This document shows positions 50,105 to 61,369 of a DNA stretch of 64,000 nucleotides, piece by piece. The notes below the pieces were generated by a model, which ran no database searches, had not been told where the DNA came from, and saw nothing but the letters and a program-made list of their open reading frames with translations. Each line of letters opens with the position of its first letter. Position 1 is the stretch's first letter. Origin of the DNA: Trichopria drosophilae (Eukaryota; Arthropoda; Insecta; Hymenoptera; Diapriidae); contig CM059582.1 in the NCBI GenBank assembly GCA_030407085.1, forward strand, positions 199,934,001 through 199,998,000, given 5' to 3'. Position numbers and translations under genes: made by a program.

Positions 50105-50175
50105 AGTCTCGCCCCGCGGGAGAATCGAACCTCCGGGTATCTGACTTACTAAGCTGACACCTTAATCGTTATAAT
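50105..50175 (-). repeat. tRNA-like remnant, possible SINE head
   Basis: On the minus strand TAACGATTAAGG (A-box-like) is followed about 28 bases later by GGTTCGATTCT (B box), then GCGGGGCGAGACTTTTT with a T-run. The anticodon stem does not pair. The segment CAGCTTAGTAAG is shared with the tRNA-like stretch near 22320, which suggests a SINE family rather than a tRNA gene. Confidence 0.35.
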
Positions 50176-51829
50176 ACCCATGTAACTGCACTATTAAACG
50201 AAAAATGGTTACGTGTGAAATAGTAGAAGAAGAAGACTCTTCAATATTGAGAGGTCAAACTTGAGTTTCAGTCATCAGGAATTCCAATATCACGCCAAAG
50301 GTACAAAATATTGCCAAAAAAATTGAGAAATATTTGTTTTTCTCAATTTTTTCCAGCTATTAAAATAGTTAAAACTGTATATACAAAGGTGGTCAAAATA
50401 TTAAAATTTTAAGAAAAATGTTTAGTTTTTTACCCCACATCTCTGTAACGACTTCAAAATGCCGCCCCTGATGAAAATTTCTCTGAAATTTCCTGAATAT
50501 TAAAAAAATGCTGAGCTTTTTGTCAAAATGACAAAAATGAAAAGTTTATAGAATTCAATAAAAAAATGTAGTGCAATTGTTCAGATTTTTTTTATAATAT
50601 TTTGAGACATTTTTTATTGAATTTTTTTTTCAAAATTTTAAATTATTTACCAGAAATTCAAAAAAATATGTTAGCATACTTTATGATGAATTCTAAACTT
50701 CCTTTATCTCTTCCGTTTATTGCAATTTTTGTCCAAAAGTTGATAGTCGTCAAGGAAATGAAAATCAAATGTTATGTTGTTCCTCGGAAATCATAAACTT
50801 TCAGAAAAAATGCAAACAACAAAAAATGCTTAGAAATCTTCGGAGAATATAGTAAAATTTGTTCTAGAATTTTTCAAAAAAATAATTTAAAATTTTTTAA
50901 AAAGTGATCTGAAAAAAAAACATAATTTCTGAGTTACAGCAACCAGAAATTTGTCAAAAGAAATGTTCATTGTGAAGTGTTGATTTTGAAGTCTTTTTTT
51001 TAACTTTTTTAACTTTTGTACATAGTTTCAGTGGAATCCCAATATTCTAATGGCTCGAAACAAATTGAGAATAATAAATATTTCCCAATTTTTTGGCAAT
51101 TTTTTTCTTCGCGATATTGAAATTTCTGATAAGTGAAACTTAATTTTGACCTCGAACTCTTGAAGAGCGACCTTAAAAGTACTAAGATATTTGACTGTGA
51201 ATTTTGTTCAACATCGATGATATTGATACGAAATGCTTTGGACGTTAATGGGTTAACTAGATTAATTGCAAATCAGTATAATAGAAATTCATAATTCTAA
51301 GTAAAAACGTAGTTGTTCGTACGAGGAAAAGTAGGAAGAATGACAACTAACCAAAAATTGTAACGCAATCTAGAAAATGTTGTTGGGTCATGTTTTCTTT
51401 TTGTAGTTCGAGCATCAACTTTTTTCGTTATTCTAACTATTTCTTCCGTGTGGGCCACACATTTTGTATACACCATTTATAACCTACATAACCAAAATCT
51501 TCAATAATAGAAAAAGGTGAATTATGATCGTCTATTAAAAAAGTTTAAACCCACCATGCCACATTAATCTTATTAAAACTTATTGCTGCTCAAACTACTT
51601 ATCAATTTATTGTTGTGCTGTCTATTGTTATAGTATTTTTTCGATGTAATGGAGAGAAAGCTGTTTTTAATTTGTTGTATTAAAAACATTCCCTATACAT
51701 TTTGTAATTATATTAAGTATTTCTTTTTAGAAATCATACAATTCTGAAGCGGACCTACATTAGAGGCGGAATCGTATTTGCTGATTTATATCATTTTATT
51801 CTACACTGTAAAAATGTTGCCAAAAACTT

Positions 51830-53940
51830 CCAGCACGTGTACATTAACTTTTCACAATGTATATCTATATTGTATACATAATGTATATAGATACATACCG
51901 TTAGAGAAATTAATGTACTGTACATTAAATTTCATTACATTTTAATGGTGTATCACTGTTAGAAGGAAACACATTAAATTTAATGAACATGTACTGGAAG
52001 CACATTTCAATTTCGACATTAAACGACTTTTAATGTCAGATCTTAAATTCAATGTTCACAAAAAATTTCATGTATGCGCCTTAAAGTCATTTTCCAGTAA
52101 AGTTTTATGTATATTATTATTATAATTATTATTATTTCGTTTTTATTGACATCAAAGAGATGTACAAAACTTTCCCTTTAATACAAATGGCGAGCCACAG
52201 CGATAATGCTGTTTTACAGACTGACCAACAATTATTAAATAAAAAATATTAACTCCCAAAAAATGGATCCTTGCCATTGAATGAAAAATTCTCTGAAAAA
52301 AATTGGCTATAATTCATTTAATATGCAGTAGCTCTGGTAGAAATTCGGTCTAAATATCAGCCAGTTGTTGGTAAATAAACTTTTGTATTGGCCAGTTTGT
52401 GACTAATAAAATGTGGGCAGTTTTCCACAATATTATGCAGATTGGACTCTTTTTACGCAGTTTCTGTTCAGTTTTTATCCGTTATTTGTAGTCTTAGAAT
52501 AAACGTTTTTTGAGCATGACTATTATTAGGAAAAAGATTGAACTTCGTTCCGCAGCTTTAATACGAGTATAATCATCCTCATCATTTTCATTGTCATTAT
52601 TATTATCATCAGCACTGCTATTGTTATTATTTTCGTTAACATTTTCATTAGTTACTACGTAGGAGTTTATATGTTCAGCACAGGCACATACAGTTTTCTT
52701 CATAATTTTCGTAAAATGCTTAATATAGTTTAAACCGATTCTATGATTAGTACAGGCAGAAAACAATATAAACGGCCGGAAAAGAGTTATAACCAAACTT
52801 ACACATTGCAGACGAGCGATCCACACTAGGCGAATATTCGCGAGATACTGATTATTGTCTTCCAATTTAATAACAAGGTACAATTTTTCCAAGAATCGCG
52901 CGCGGTGAGAAGAATAACAACCGTGAAACGTAAACAACAAACTTTAAGGATTGTAAACAGTTCGTTGAATTTGATATGCGCCCTTCTCCAACCCACATTT
53001 ATTTGCTACATGTTGTGAATAATTTTGCTAAATTTTGGTAGGTTTATGGACAAATCTGTGAGTAATTTTAATCCATTTCATTGTATCCAATATGTAGAGA
53101 GTTTTCTAACAAAATACTGATTGGATGATTTGGGTCTAGTTATTGCTTAGTTTAAAGGGCCTCCAGTACATACATCTGACTACTATATTTTTTATGGTTT
53201 TTGAAATTTCATGCACAATTGCCCGGGGAACACAGTTCCAAAAATCAACGCACCGAAAGGCCAAAATTTCGATGTAGCCATTGTGATTTTCTTTAAATTA
53301 GGCTTTGAAAATTTGGCCAAAAGAAAGCAAATCAAAATACCTTGGAGACTGGGGTATAAAAGTTACAAAAAATTTCTTCCAAATCACCCTGCAAACACGG
53401 AAAGTAACCGTAAAGTAGTTGTTACATAACTGTTACTTCTGTATTTGCAGGGCAGTTGCTTCTAAAATATTCTTTTTTCCAATAGACAATAGTTCCAATG
53501 TATTCTTTTTTCCAAAATACCCTTTTCTTCCAAATGTATAAATATCCAATAATTCTTTTTTCCAAAATACCTTGCAAGTTTTCCTTTTCTTTTTTCGTCA
53601 ATTGTTTTTCGTCAATTCTAACCTCGTACCTTGGACTCACGCAATATCGAAATTTTAGCCTTTCGAGAGGTTTTGATTTTCAGAACGTTGTTCTCCGGCC
53701 ATGTAATTGAATATTAGCAAAAGCACATTAAAAATGAAACGTACATTCTTAAACTGAATTGAAATTTAATCAACGCGTACAGTAAATTCAATCTGCTTAT
53801 GCATAAAACATAATGCAAAATTACTCTAAGCCATATGTTTCTGCAGATAAAGATACATTTTAGTTACAAACCCATTAAATGTAATGTATTAATGGGACCT
53901 TACATTAAATTTCATGGAATGATTAAGGAATGAATAGGTC
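51830..53940. repeat. Region bordered by ATTAAAT/ATTTAAT palindromic blocks; low-complexity ORF inside
   Basis: Blocks such as CATTAAATTTCATTACATT (51930) and ACATTAAATTTCATGGAATG (53904) border the region, with a small palindrome CCCATTAAATGTAATG .. TTAATGGG at 53872. The minus-strand ORF 52494-52940 is the longest in the window (148 codons). Its C-terminal third is an Asn/Asp/Glu run encoded by a degenerate triplet repeat at 52570-52650, and I see no domain. I treat it as non-coding. Confidence 0.3.
53387..53452. repeat. 66-base hairpin, possible micro-MITE
   Basis: The left arm CCCTGCAAACACGGAAAGTA pairs with the right arm TACTTCTGTATTTGCAGGG with one or two mismatches. The loop contains GTAGTTGTTACATAAC. 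It is immediately followed by three copies of ATTCTTTTTTCCAA (53469-53570). Confidence 0.55.
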
Positions 53941-54429
53941 TCAATAGTTGTCAATAATTATTTTTCGGCAGGGATAATAGTAGTTTTCGATACAAGTGCG
54001 TAAAAGTTTTTTCTACGAATGTGAGGGTTGCGGGCCAAGCTAAAAGCGAGGTTCGCATTAGTGCAATAAACATTTTCGCACATGCGTCGAACAATATTTT
54101 ATGTTGCAAGTGTGTGTAAAATGCGCCAGAAAAAATTGAAAAATGTGTAAAATAACATTTTACGCACACTGTAACATAAAATGTATATCAAAATTTGTTC
54201 TTCTGATATGATAATGCGGTATTAATACACTATGGTTCTAAAAATTTGTGATCAAATATGCAACTGCCATAAAATCCCGAATTTGCAACTGGATTTATCC
54301 ATATTTTAAACAAAATGCCTCTGTATTAAAAATTTGTTTAACTAAAAGTTTTTCGAGACTAATTTCATGTAGATAGTATTCGAATCACATAGTAGCGAAT
54401 TTTTGGCATCGATTCGTCCGCATTTTCAA

Positions 54430-55030
54430 TTATTGACGTTGCCAGTGCAGCTTTGTTTCGGAGGGGTGCAGATGGGAGCGTAACGTCAAGCGTGCCAAAA
54501 TGTACCACCAGCTTTTCACGCGTATGAAATATACGCACTGCGGGTTTTTAAATGACCGCATCGGGGGAGCCCTGCTCCGTGGATTCCTTATAAGCTGTAA
54601 AACAGCTGTTGGGGACCAGCAGAAGCCATCGCCGGCGAAAATGCTAGATCAATACTAGCCTTGCCGAGGGGGAGAATATAGCCGATAGGGGCACGCAGAG
54701 ATACCCCTCGATGTCGGTACAGTCAGTCCAGGAACTTTTATTCGATCAAGGAGCTCTTGACGAAATTTTTTTAAATTCGTCCCCTCGATCAAGGATGCTT
54801 TTGAACGGATCCTGTACGACCCGTTGCCTTATTCAGGGCCATTTAAAATCGCTCCGCCTGATCTCCTAACCTCTCGAGTGCCGGATTATTGAATTTAACA
54901 ATGCTTTTTTGCATAATTTTCGCCCGTCTAGGCACGACATAACTTTCCGCGTTAAAATTCCGCAGGTTGATGGACATTTCGTCGGACGGAAGATTGCACT
55001 GACTGACAAAATTTTACTTGTTTGGCTTTG
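54430..55030. promoter_or_regulatory. G+C-rich enhancer-like island
   Basis: The longest G+C-rich stretch without a good ORF. It carries two copies of TCGATCAAGGA (54743 and 54785) separated by a hairpin (GACGAAATTT .. AAATTCGTC). It also carries ACAGCTGTT and CAGCTTTT E-box-like sites and several GTACAGTC-type words. The best ORF is 44 codons on minus (MSINLRNFNAESYVVPRRAK...). It is read as conserved regulatory DNA; TATA/Inr not seen. Confidence 0.3.
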
Positions 55031-55252
55031 ATAGGCCTAGTATCATCATTTAGTCATTTTTTGCGCTGCGAATGATTTTCGAGAAAAATGGAACCTAATG
55101 TGTCAAAATGTTCATTTGGGAATGGTTCCAGCATTCTTTGTAAAAAAGAAATACTCTTTTGACAACGACAGTATTATTTCTGATGTATTGTTTTGTATTG
55201 AAAAAGATGACACTTTCAGCATTTTCCTATCAAACTTTTGAGAAAAATGGGA

Positions 55253-55901
55253 TTAACTGTTTAAGGACGGGCACTTTTTGAACGCAAACTTCATCGCTAT
55301 ATTGGATAACGTTATGGCCAAGAAAAAAATTCTGCCAGCAACGTTTCTTGCGTGCAAAAATATGTTATTTTGGACTCTGCTAAAAGAATTGATCCAAAAC
55401 TAGTTAACAAAAAAATACAGCTGGATTTTTCTGAAAAATCACGAATTTTTTAATATGTTTTTTTTTTAAGTCTATAATTTACATCCCAAAATAGCAACGC
55501 TGAGTATATAGAAACGCAAAATATCGCGTTTAAAGCATTGCAGCTTGAAAATACCACTTTTTAAAATTTCAAAACGGCGACTTGTAAATATAGCGCTTAA
55601 AGATCTGATTTTGCAAATTATTTCTTTGTTAGCCAACCGATAGCAGTTTCTAAATCGGCAATTGATCCATCACTACAAATTTATGTTTTTGGGATAGCTG
55701 ATTAAATTGCAGATTTAAGAAAAAACTAGCTATCTTTTTTTGCAACTGGTTTTGGACCAAATTTTTAAGTGGAATATGAAAGAGCAGACTTTTCCACGTA
55801 AAAAATATTCTGTGTACATTTTTTTCTTGGCCATATCATTATCCAATAAAGCGATAAAGTTGTTCGTACAAAAAGTGTTCGTCCCGTCCTTAAAGGGCTA
55901 A
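55253..55901. mobile_element. piggyBac-like foldback MITE
   Basis: The left end TTAACTGTTTAAGGACGGGC and the right end, read on minus, TTAGCCCTTTAAGGACGGG are inverted copies. The pairing extends inward about 75 bases through TTGGATAA and TATGGCCAAGAAAAAAAT. The TTAA-type target is intact on the left and TTAG on the right. No transposase is encoded. Confidence 0.65.
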
Positions 55902-57430
55902 GGTGTTTCGATCGAATACCAAAATCAATCAGAATCTTTTCAAATTGAAATATGTTATACTTAAACCATGTATTCGATTAAGCGAATATGCATTAACGAT
56001 TCGAAATATGCATTAAAAGTATGACATTATCGGCAATTCTGAAGAAATATTGGCTGCCAAAGTGAATAAATTGACAACAAATACATAGATATAATTGTTA
56101 TTAATTTCATGTTTGATCAGCATTAAATGCTTTAATTTTTCTAATAGTAAGTGTGTTTTTGCTTTTGATACTTTTCAAGTAAATTTGCTTCGAGAAGATA
56201 TACAAACATAAACACATATTATGCCGTAAAGGTTAGGTGTCACCTACGGTTTCCGGTCCTTCACAATCGAGCCACTTTAAATGTCACAAAATTTTAATTT
56301 TTGGTTAATTTCATTTCCGGGTTCTAAGGATGACATAAATATTTGATCACCATAATATGCTTTAAAATCTATATTGAGATTGTCAAACAAAGAAATGTTT
56401 TTCTTCAAAGTAAATCAGAATATGGCCTTAAAATGGATATTGTAATTATCCGTAACAATCTTGAAACTTCCCGAGTAGAAATTTATTAAGGCCTGATCAG
56501 GGGCCAATTAAAAGCGCTACACCCTGATCAGGGCCTGAACAAATTTCTGCTCGGGTTAGTACATTAGAATTTGTAAGATCGCCGATTGTGAAACCGCAAT
56601 CCAATTTGAAAAACTGAAAATTTTTATTCAATATTTCGGACCGAAGCATAAAATGTTTTTAATTCATCATTTAAGGACATAATCAAAAGTTTATAGCGTT
56701 ACTTCTTTACATTTAATGTTTTTTATTTTTTGTGTTTTCTTATTTTCTCTTATTGTATTTACTTATTATTCATTCGAATGTAATTATACTTAGATACGTA
56801 AAGAAAGTAATAACAAAAAAATTAAAAAATAAACAAAAGTACGAGAAACATAATGAACTTTATTTCCTTATGATAATGTTAAGAAAGTGTCGGAGAGAAT
56901 TTTTATTATTATTATTTATTTATAACATAGCTTGCTTATCAATAAGTGTGTTTGTATATATTTATTAGAGCAAAGAATTTCATAAACTACACGATACAAA
57001 ACATTGCATATTAGAACCTGTGAAATATTAAAAAAAAGTTACGAAAAATGATAAATCAATAGGTGTTAAAGATACTCAACACTGATGCAAAGGTCATAAA
57101 AAAAGATGAAAATAAAATGTGAAACTTAGTGTTCTTGAAATTAAACGAATAATACTAAATTCACAAATGATTTTTTAAATTATTGCGATACAACTTGTCA
57201 TTTATTACCATCTACTTTCTCCGCAATGTAACCAAAATTCATTTCGAGATTCCCTTACGAGACACCCTAGCAGAAAAAGACCGATTTTATATGGTTTGAA
57301 TATATTCATCGTCAAAAAATTTCAAAATGATTGTTTATGTTTCAATGTTGTAATAAAATCGAGTTTTCATATTATTTAGTTCCAAAAATATATTACAAAA
57401 ATGAAGTTTCTTAATTGACGCAAACTCGTG
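55902..57430. other. AT-rich DNA, nothing else supported
   Basis: Apart from the hairpin at 56470 only a 78-codon AT-rich ORF (56732-56968), judged spurious. Confidence 0.4.
56470..56555. repeat. 86-base near-perfect palindrome
   Basis: The left arm CCCGAGTAGAAATTTATTAA then GGCCTGATCAGGG pairs with the right arm (reverse: CCCGAGCAGAAATTTGTTCA then GGCCCTGATCAGGG) with three mismatches and one extra base. The loop is about 18 bases. It could be a tiny MITE or a hairpin RNA precursor. Confidence 0.6.
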
Positions 57431-57431
57431 G

Positions 57432-57728
57432 ATGAAAAATATTTTATTGTTCTACAGAAACGTGATTATTCAGAGTAAAACTTCCCTTTTTGGGGAATTT
57501 GTGGTCTTAAATTGCGAATTTCGTGTGACGAATTCGATTCACGATCGACCCTTAACAACTGTCACTTCGAAAATATACCTTATGGGGTTTCGCCACCCTG
57601 AAGGCACGAAAAAAGGAGGATTACGCAAGAAATTTATTTGGTCCCTATCAACTATCACAAATACAATTTTTTCAATACTACTTAAATTTCCTGAGGGTTA
57701 TCACTTTCGGTGTCAGACGTTTATTTGA
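57432..57728 (+). other. Unrecognised 98-codon ORF in a G+C-richer patch
   Basis: Reads MKNILLFYRNVIIQ, then FRVTNSIHDRPLTTVT and GFRHPEGTKKGGLRKKF. Composition is a little more coding-like than the flanks, but I see no promoter, splice sites or known domain. Confidence 0.15.
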
Positions 57729-58387
57729 ATTTCTAAAAATGAATAATTATTTTGTATTAAAAAATAAAAATTCGTTACAATCAAGTTACTTTTACTACAT
57801 TATAATCAAATTCTACTACGTATTTTTAAAAATCGACTATACAGTCGTCTCAAACTTCACCGATATACCAAAGCTAAAGTAAGCTTTTTTGCTAAAGTAA
57901 AATAAAATTGTACGCCTGCAAATCGGGGCGTAGAATCGGATTTTACGTCCGCAGGTCGACAAATCGTTTTTTAGTCACTTTCAATACCAATTAATAAAAG
58001 AGGATTTTTCAAATCCCTGATCACGAATCACTTGTCAAATTTTAAAACCCAAAAAATAAATTTGTGATTTCTGATCATAACTCCGTTATTAGATTTCTGA
58101 AATTTTAAATGGCAAATCCGATAAGGGGGTAAACAATTTTAAACAAAATTCGTTATTGTTTTTTCGTTATTCAAAATGGTCGGCCCATTTTTAGCACTTT
58201 AGCATTTCCATCCTGGGTGCACCACAAGTAGGTAAGGATCGTTAGCATAGGATTTAACATAATTTGCATAGAAAATCGAAGTGATATGGAAAGTTAGAGC
58301 ATTACTTTGTTTTCAGCGCCAAATACTTTAAATATGGCTTTTAATATATCATAGGTAAACAGAAATGAATAATTTGTTGGTCAGTGT

Positions 58388-59350
58388 CATGAGAAAAAAG
58401 ATTTTGAAAATTACACCCCAATACAACAGAATTTAAAGCCTAAGCATAAATATGACTGGGTGGGTGTAGAAAAGAGATATTTCAGAAACTTGGTCGATGA
58501 ACTGCTTCGAAAGAAATCTGTGATAGGATACAAAACGAGCCAAGTATCGGAACAAAACTAATGATAGTGATGAGAATGTACTTATTCGCCTCAATGGTAA
58601 TTTTCAAACCTCTGACAAAGAATTCATGATTAAAGATAAATAAATTTGAAAAATTCACTAACGAATTTTGATCGGTGGAACTCAGAAGCCCACAGGTACT
58701 TGTAGCTGCATAGTCAAAGTCTTCAAAACAAAACCCGGTGGAAAATTTGTTACGTTTTTGTTGCTAATTTGTTGCCCTAGTGACGATTTTGTTGCTTCTA
58801 TATTTTTAAAAAACGTTAGGGTTTGCTGGCTCAAGAAAAAGCCACCAACCCATAGTTAAAAAAACAAGTATAGAAAGCATAAAACAAAAACTAAACGGGT
58901 AGGAATTTGTTGCTCATTTGTTGCTCCAAGAAATAGCTGAGCTAAATAACGCTGTACATATTTCTATAAAAACTTACAAATTTAACAAAATCAAAACAAA
59001 CCAGATGAAAAATTTGTTGCTTTTTTGTTATCGATTTGGAGTCCCAGTGACGATTTTGTCACTGCAATGTTTTAAAAAATCCTATGGTTGGCTGGCTTAA
59101 GAAAAAGCTACACCAACCTATAGTTAAAAAAAATAAGTACAGACTGCATAAACCAAAATACAAAACGGATGAGAATTTGTTGGTCCAAAAAAAAGTACAA
59201 CTAAACAACACTGCACCAATTACTGACCACGTACCAATCACTGACCATTGTCAAAAATATATAGATTTGTGCAAAATTGTTAAAGAAATTATGAAGGAAG
59301 CTGTTGTCAACTCTTTCCCCAAAAGAAAAAAACAATTGAAACCAAACTAA
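58388..59350 (+). pseudogene. Broken, tandemly duplicated coding relic, family unknown
   Basis: Consecutive plus-strand frames read like protein but are interrupted. 58388-58561 reads HEKKDFENYTPIQQN and YDWVGVEKRYFRNLVDELL before a stop. 58554-58643 continues in another frame with SDENVLIRLNGNFQTSDKEF. 58668-58859 contains KFVTFLLLICCPSDDFV and WLKKK. About 270 bases further on, a second copy reads KFVAFLLSIWSPSDDFV in the same phase, then frameshifts into WLKKKLHQPIVKKNK and ends QKYIDLCKIVKEIMKEAVV at 59350. The shared phrase KFV.FLL.I..PSDDFV in both copies shows that the duplicated DNA once coded for protein. I do not recognise the family. Confidence 0.4.
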
Positions 59351-59669
59351 TTATCCCAATTACGGACCAGGTACCAGTTAATAACCTGCTCGTGCGCTAC
59401 CTTTATTCATGCTCTTAACTAATACTCATGTTTATATATTAATCGATGTTGCAAAATGTATATAAATATAATTTGCAAAAATTAAAGTATTGATTATATC
59501 ATCTTTATTACTCGAAAAATCCAATGGGATCTTAAAATCTTAGCCAGTAAATTATTAAAGTATTAATTTTAGAGCTTCAAAAACTCAGATTACTTTCGAC
59601 ACAGGAGTAATCTACGCAAATTATCATGAAAAAGAAAATATATTTTTTACGATGTTTTCGTATTCTGAT

Positions 59670-60400
59670 CCGACTTTCATTCGCCATTTTGAATTTTATA
59701 ATCAGCTGTAATAAATTTAGTTGAAGAAGGTACATTAGATAAATCTTATACAAATAATTTGTATCTAAAGTAAAAATACATTTTTTGGTAAGAAATTATC
59801 GTTTTTCAGATGTTTTCGGGACCTTTCTACCTACATAAGATCCCACATTCAAACATTGTCCACACAAAAACCTAAAATATGGCATTGTTTTCAGAAAAAT
59901 CAATATTTTATACAGGAAACGTACTGTAACATTAAAACAAAGTCAAATGGTATAAACGTGTAGAATATTCTTAATATGCATCACAGCAAACTATATATTC
60001 AAAATGGCGCCCAAAATCTTAGTCAAGGCCGAAAAATACAAACAAAGCTTTCTAAAACATACTAAAATAACTGATTGGCTATTTTTGAGGTGATTGAATA
60101 TGAATTCATTCATAGTTTTTCAAAATCCAAGATGGCGTATCAATCCTACAGACCAAAAATTAAAAATTTTTGCCGAAATGTATGAACATCTGGGTTTTTT
60201 TTTCAAGTCGCTGATTAGGAATCATCACATGGTTTTTGAAAATCCAAGATGGCAGATCAATGATGGACGACAAAATTTCTAAATTTTTAGCATAAATTAT
60301 GAAATTTGTCATTCAGGAATTTCTTGGGTTGTTGATTACGGATCAGAGTATAATTGTTCAAAATCTAAGATGGAGGACCTAAGATGGCGGACAAAGACTC
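59670..60400. repeat. ATGGCGGATCC-family foldback, degenerate copy
   Basis: CATTCGCCATTTTGAATTT stands on the left. AAAATGGCGCCC (60003), CAAGATGGCGTATC (60127), CAAGATGGCAGATC (60244) and TAAGATGGAGGACC (60366) follow at about 120-base intervals with TGATTACGAATC-like text between. ORF 60094-60282 is made of these units and is not a gene. Confidence 0.55.
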
Positions 60401-60619
60401 ATTTTAAGCAAAATTTATTGAGGTTGGGATTACAGAGACTTTTCGACAAGGTACGTTAACAGTTAACGTGACTGTTAAGGTACTACACTACAACTATCGT
60501 ATCAGATATCGCGATCAGATATGGCTTGACGTTATTAATGAGATCTTCAATGATACTTAGGTAACCTGATCAGGTTTTTGGGTAGGGCCATATTGAAATG
60601 ATAATTATACTAATAATAT

Positions 60620-61110
60620 AATGAAAAATAATGAAAACAATCAATTAAAGGCACGGAGAAGTGCAACGACCGGAAAAGTAGACTTTTTTTCCATAATTTA
60701 TTAACCTCACCCCTTCTCAATCGTAACTTCGCGTGTTCCTTTGCGTAAATTCGAACGTGAGATTTGCAGCTCGATAGACTAATAGGGGGCTGATCGTGAC
60801 TTTTAATTGAGTTTATTGCCGAAAGCCGAGTTGAAGCTGTCGGCGTAATAAAGAAGGCCCCTCGAAAGTCGATGCAATGCATTGTCGCAACTTTCATTCT
60901 TGCTTCGATCGCATGTGCCCTTTTAAGGGGGCACGCCACGTGCGTCGAGATCCATTGGCCGACTTATATGCGCTTTCCCGTGGGACCGAACATCGGCGAA
61001 AAGGCTTAGGACACTTTTTTATATGCCGGTCGTACGTCTGTCAGTTGATCCCGACTTAAGTCGCTTTCGCTCTTTTTGTAACGCTGAGTGTTTGCGAAGG
61101 CTATATTTAC
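60620..61110. promoter_or_regulatory. G+C-richer enhancer-like island
   Basis: Contains CACGTG at 60937-60942, a 20-base near-palindrome at 60915-60934 (GTGCCC .. GGGCAC) and TTTATTG/TAATTGAG homeodomain-type words. The ORF 60610-60939 (109 codons, minus) shows no domain. I read it as possible regulatory DNA. Confidence 0.3.
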
Positions 61111-61369
61111 GTTTTTGGGGGATAAATGATCCGAGAGGATAGCAAGCGATTGCACTACTTATCTGTGAAAGAATAATAAAAAAAAATGTGCTCAATTGTG
61201 CCGGATGTTAATGGACAATATACTGAAGATTGATGGTCGTTATTGAGGATAATAAAATATTATCTGTACGTGGGAGCTTTTTTTTGAGAATCTGAAAATA
61301 TTTTCTACATGGGGAAATGCAATTGCATGGGAACCAGAACAGCCTACAAACATTTTTCCAATATCATAA

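Larger units (their letters stand above)
46200..51256. mobile_element. 5.06-kb interval bounded by TTAA and matching inverted ends
   Basis: The left end reads TTAACCCATTAACGCCCAA and the right end, on the minus strand, TTAACCCATTAACGTCCAA, so 18 of 19 bases match. TTAA target plus CCC termini is the hallmark of piggyBac-type elements. No transposase frame survives. The interior is AT-rich and contains other repeats, including the 14422-15255 relative and tRNA-like boxes. It may be one large decayed element or two related ends left from separate insertions. Confidence 0.4.

Noticed and set aside
50105..50175. A functional tRNA gene
   Set aside because: A and B boxes are present but the anticodon and acceptor stems do not pair.
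52494..52940. Longest ORF (148 codons, minus) as a gene
   Set aside because: Its C-terminal part is an Asn/Asp/Glu run from a degenerate triplet repeat, the rest has no domain, and there is no promoter or splice support.
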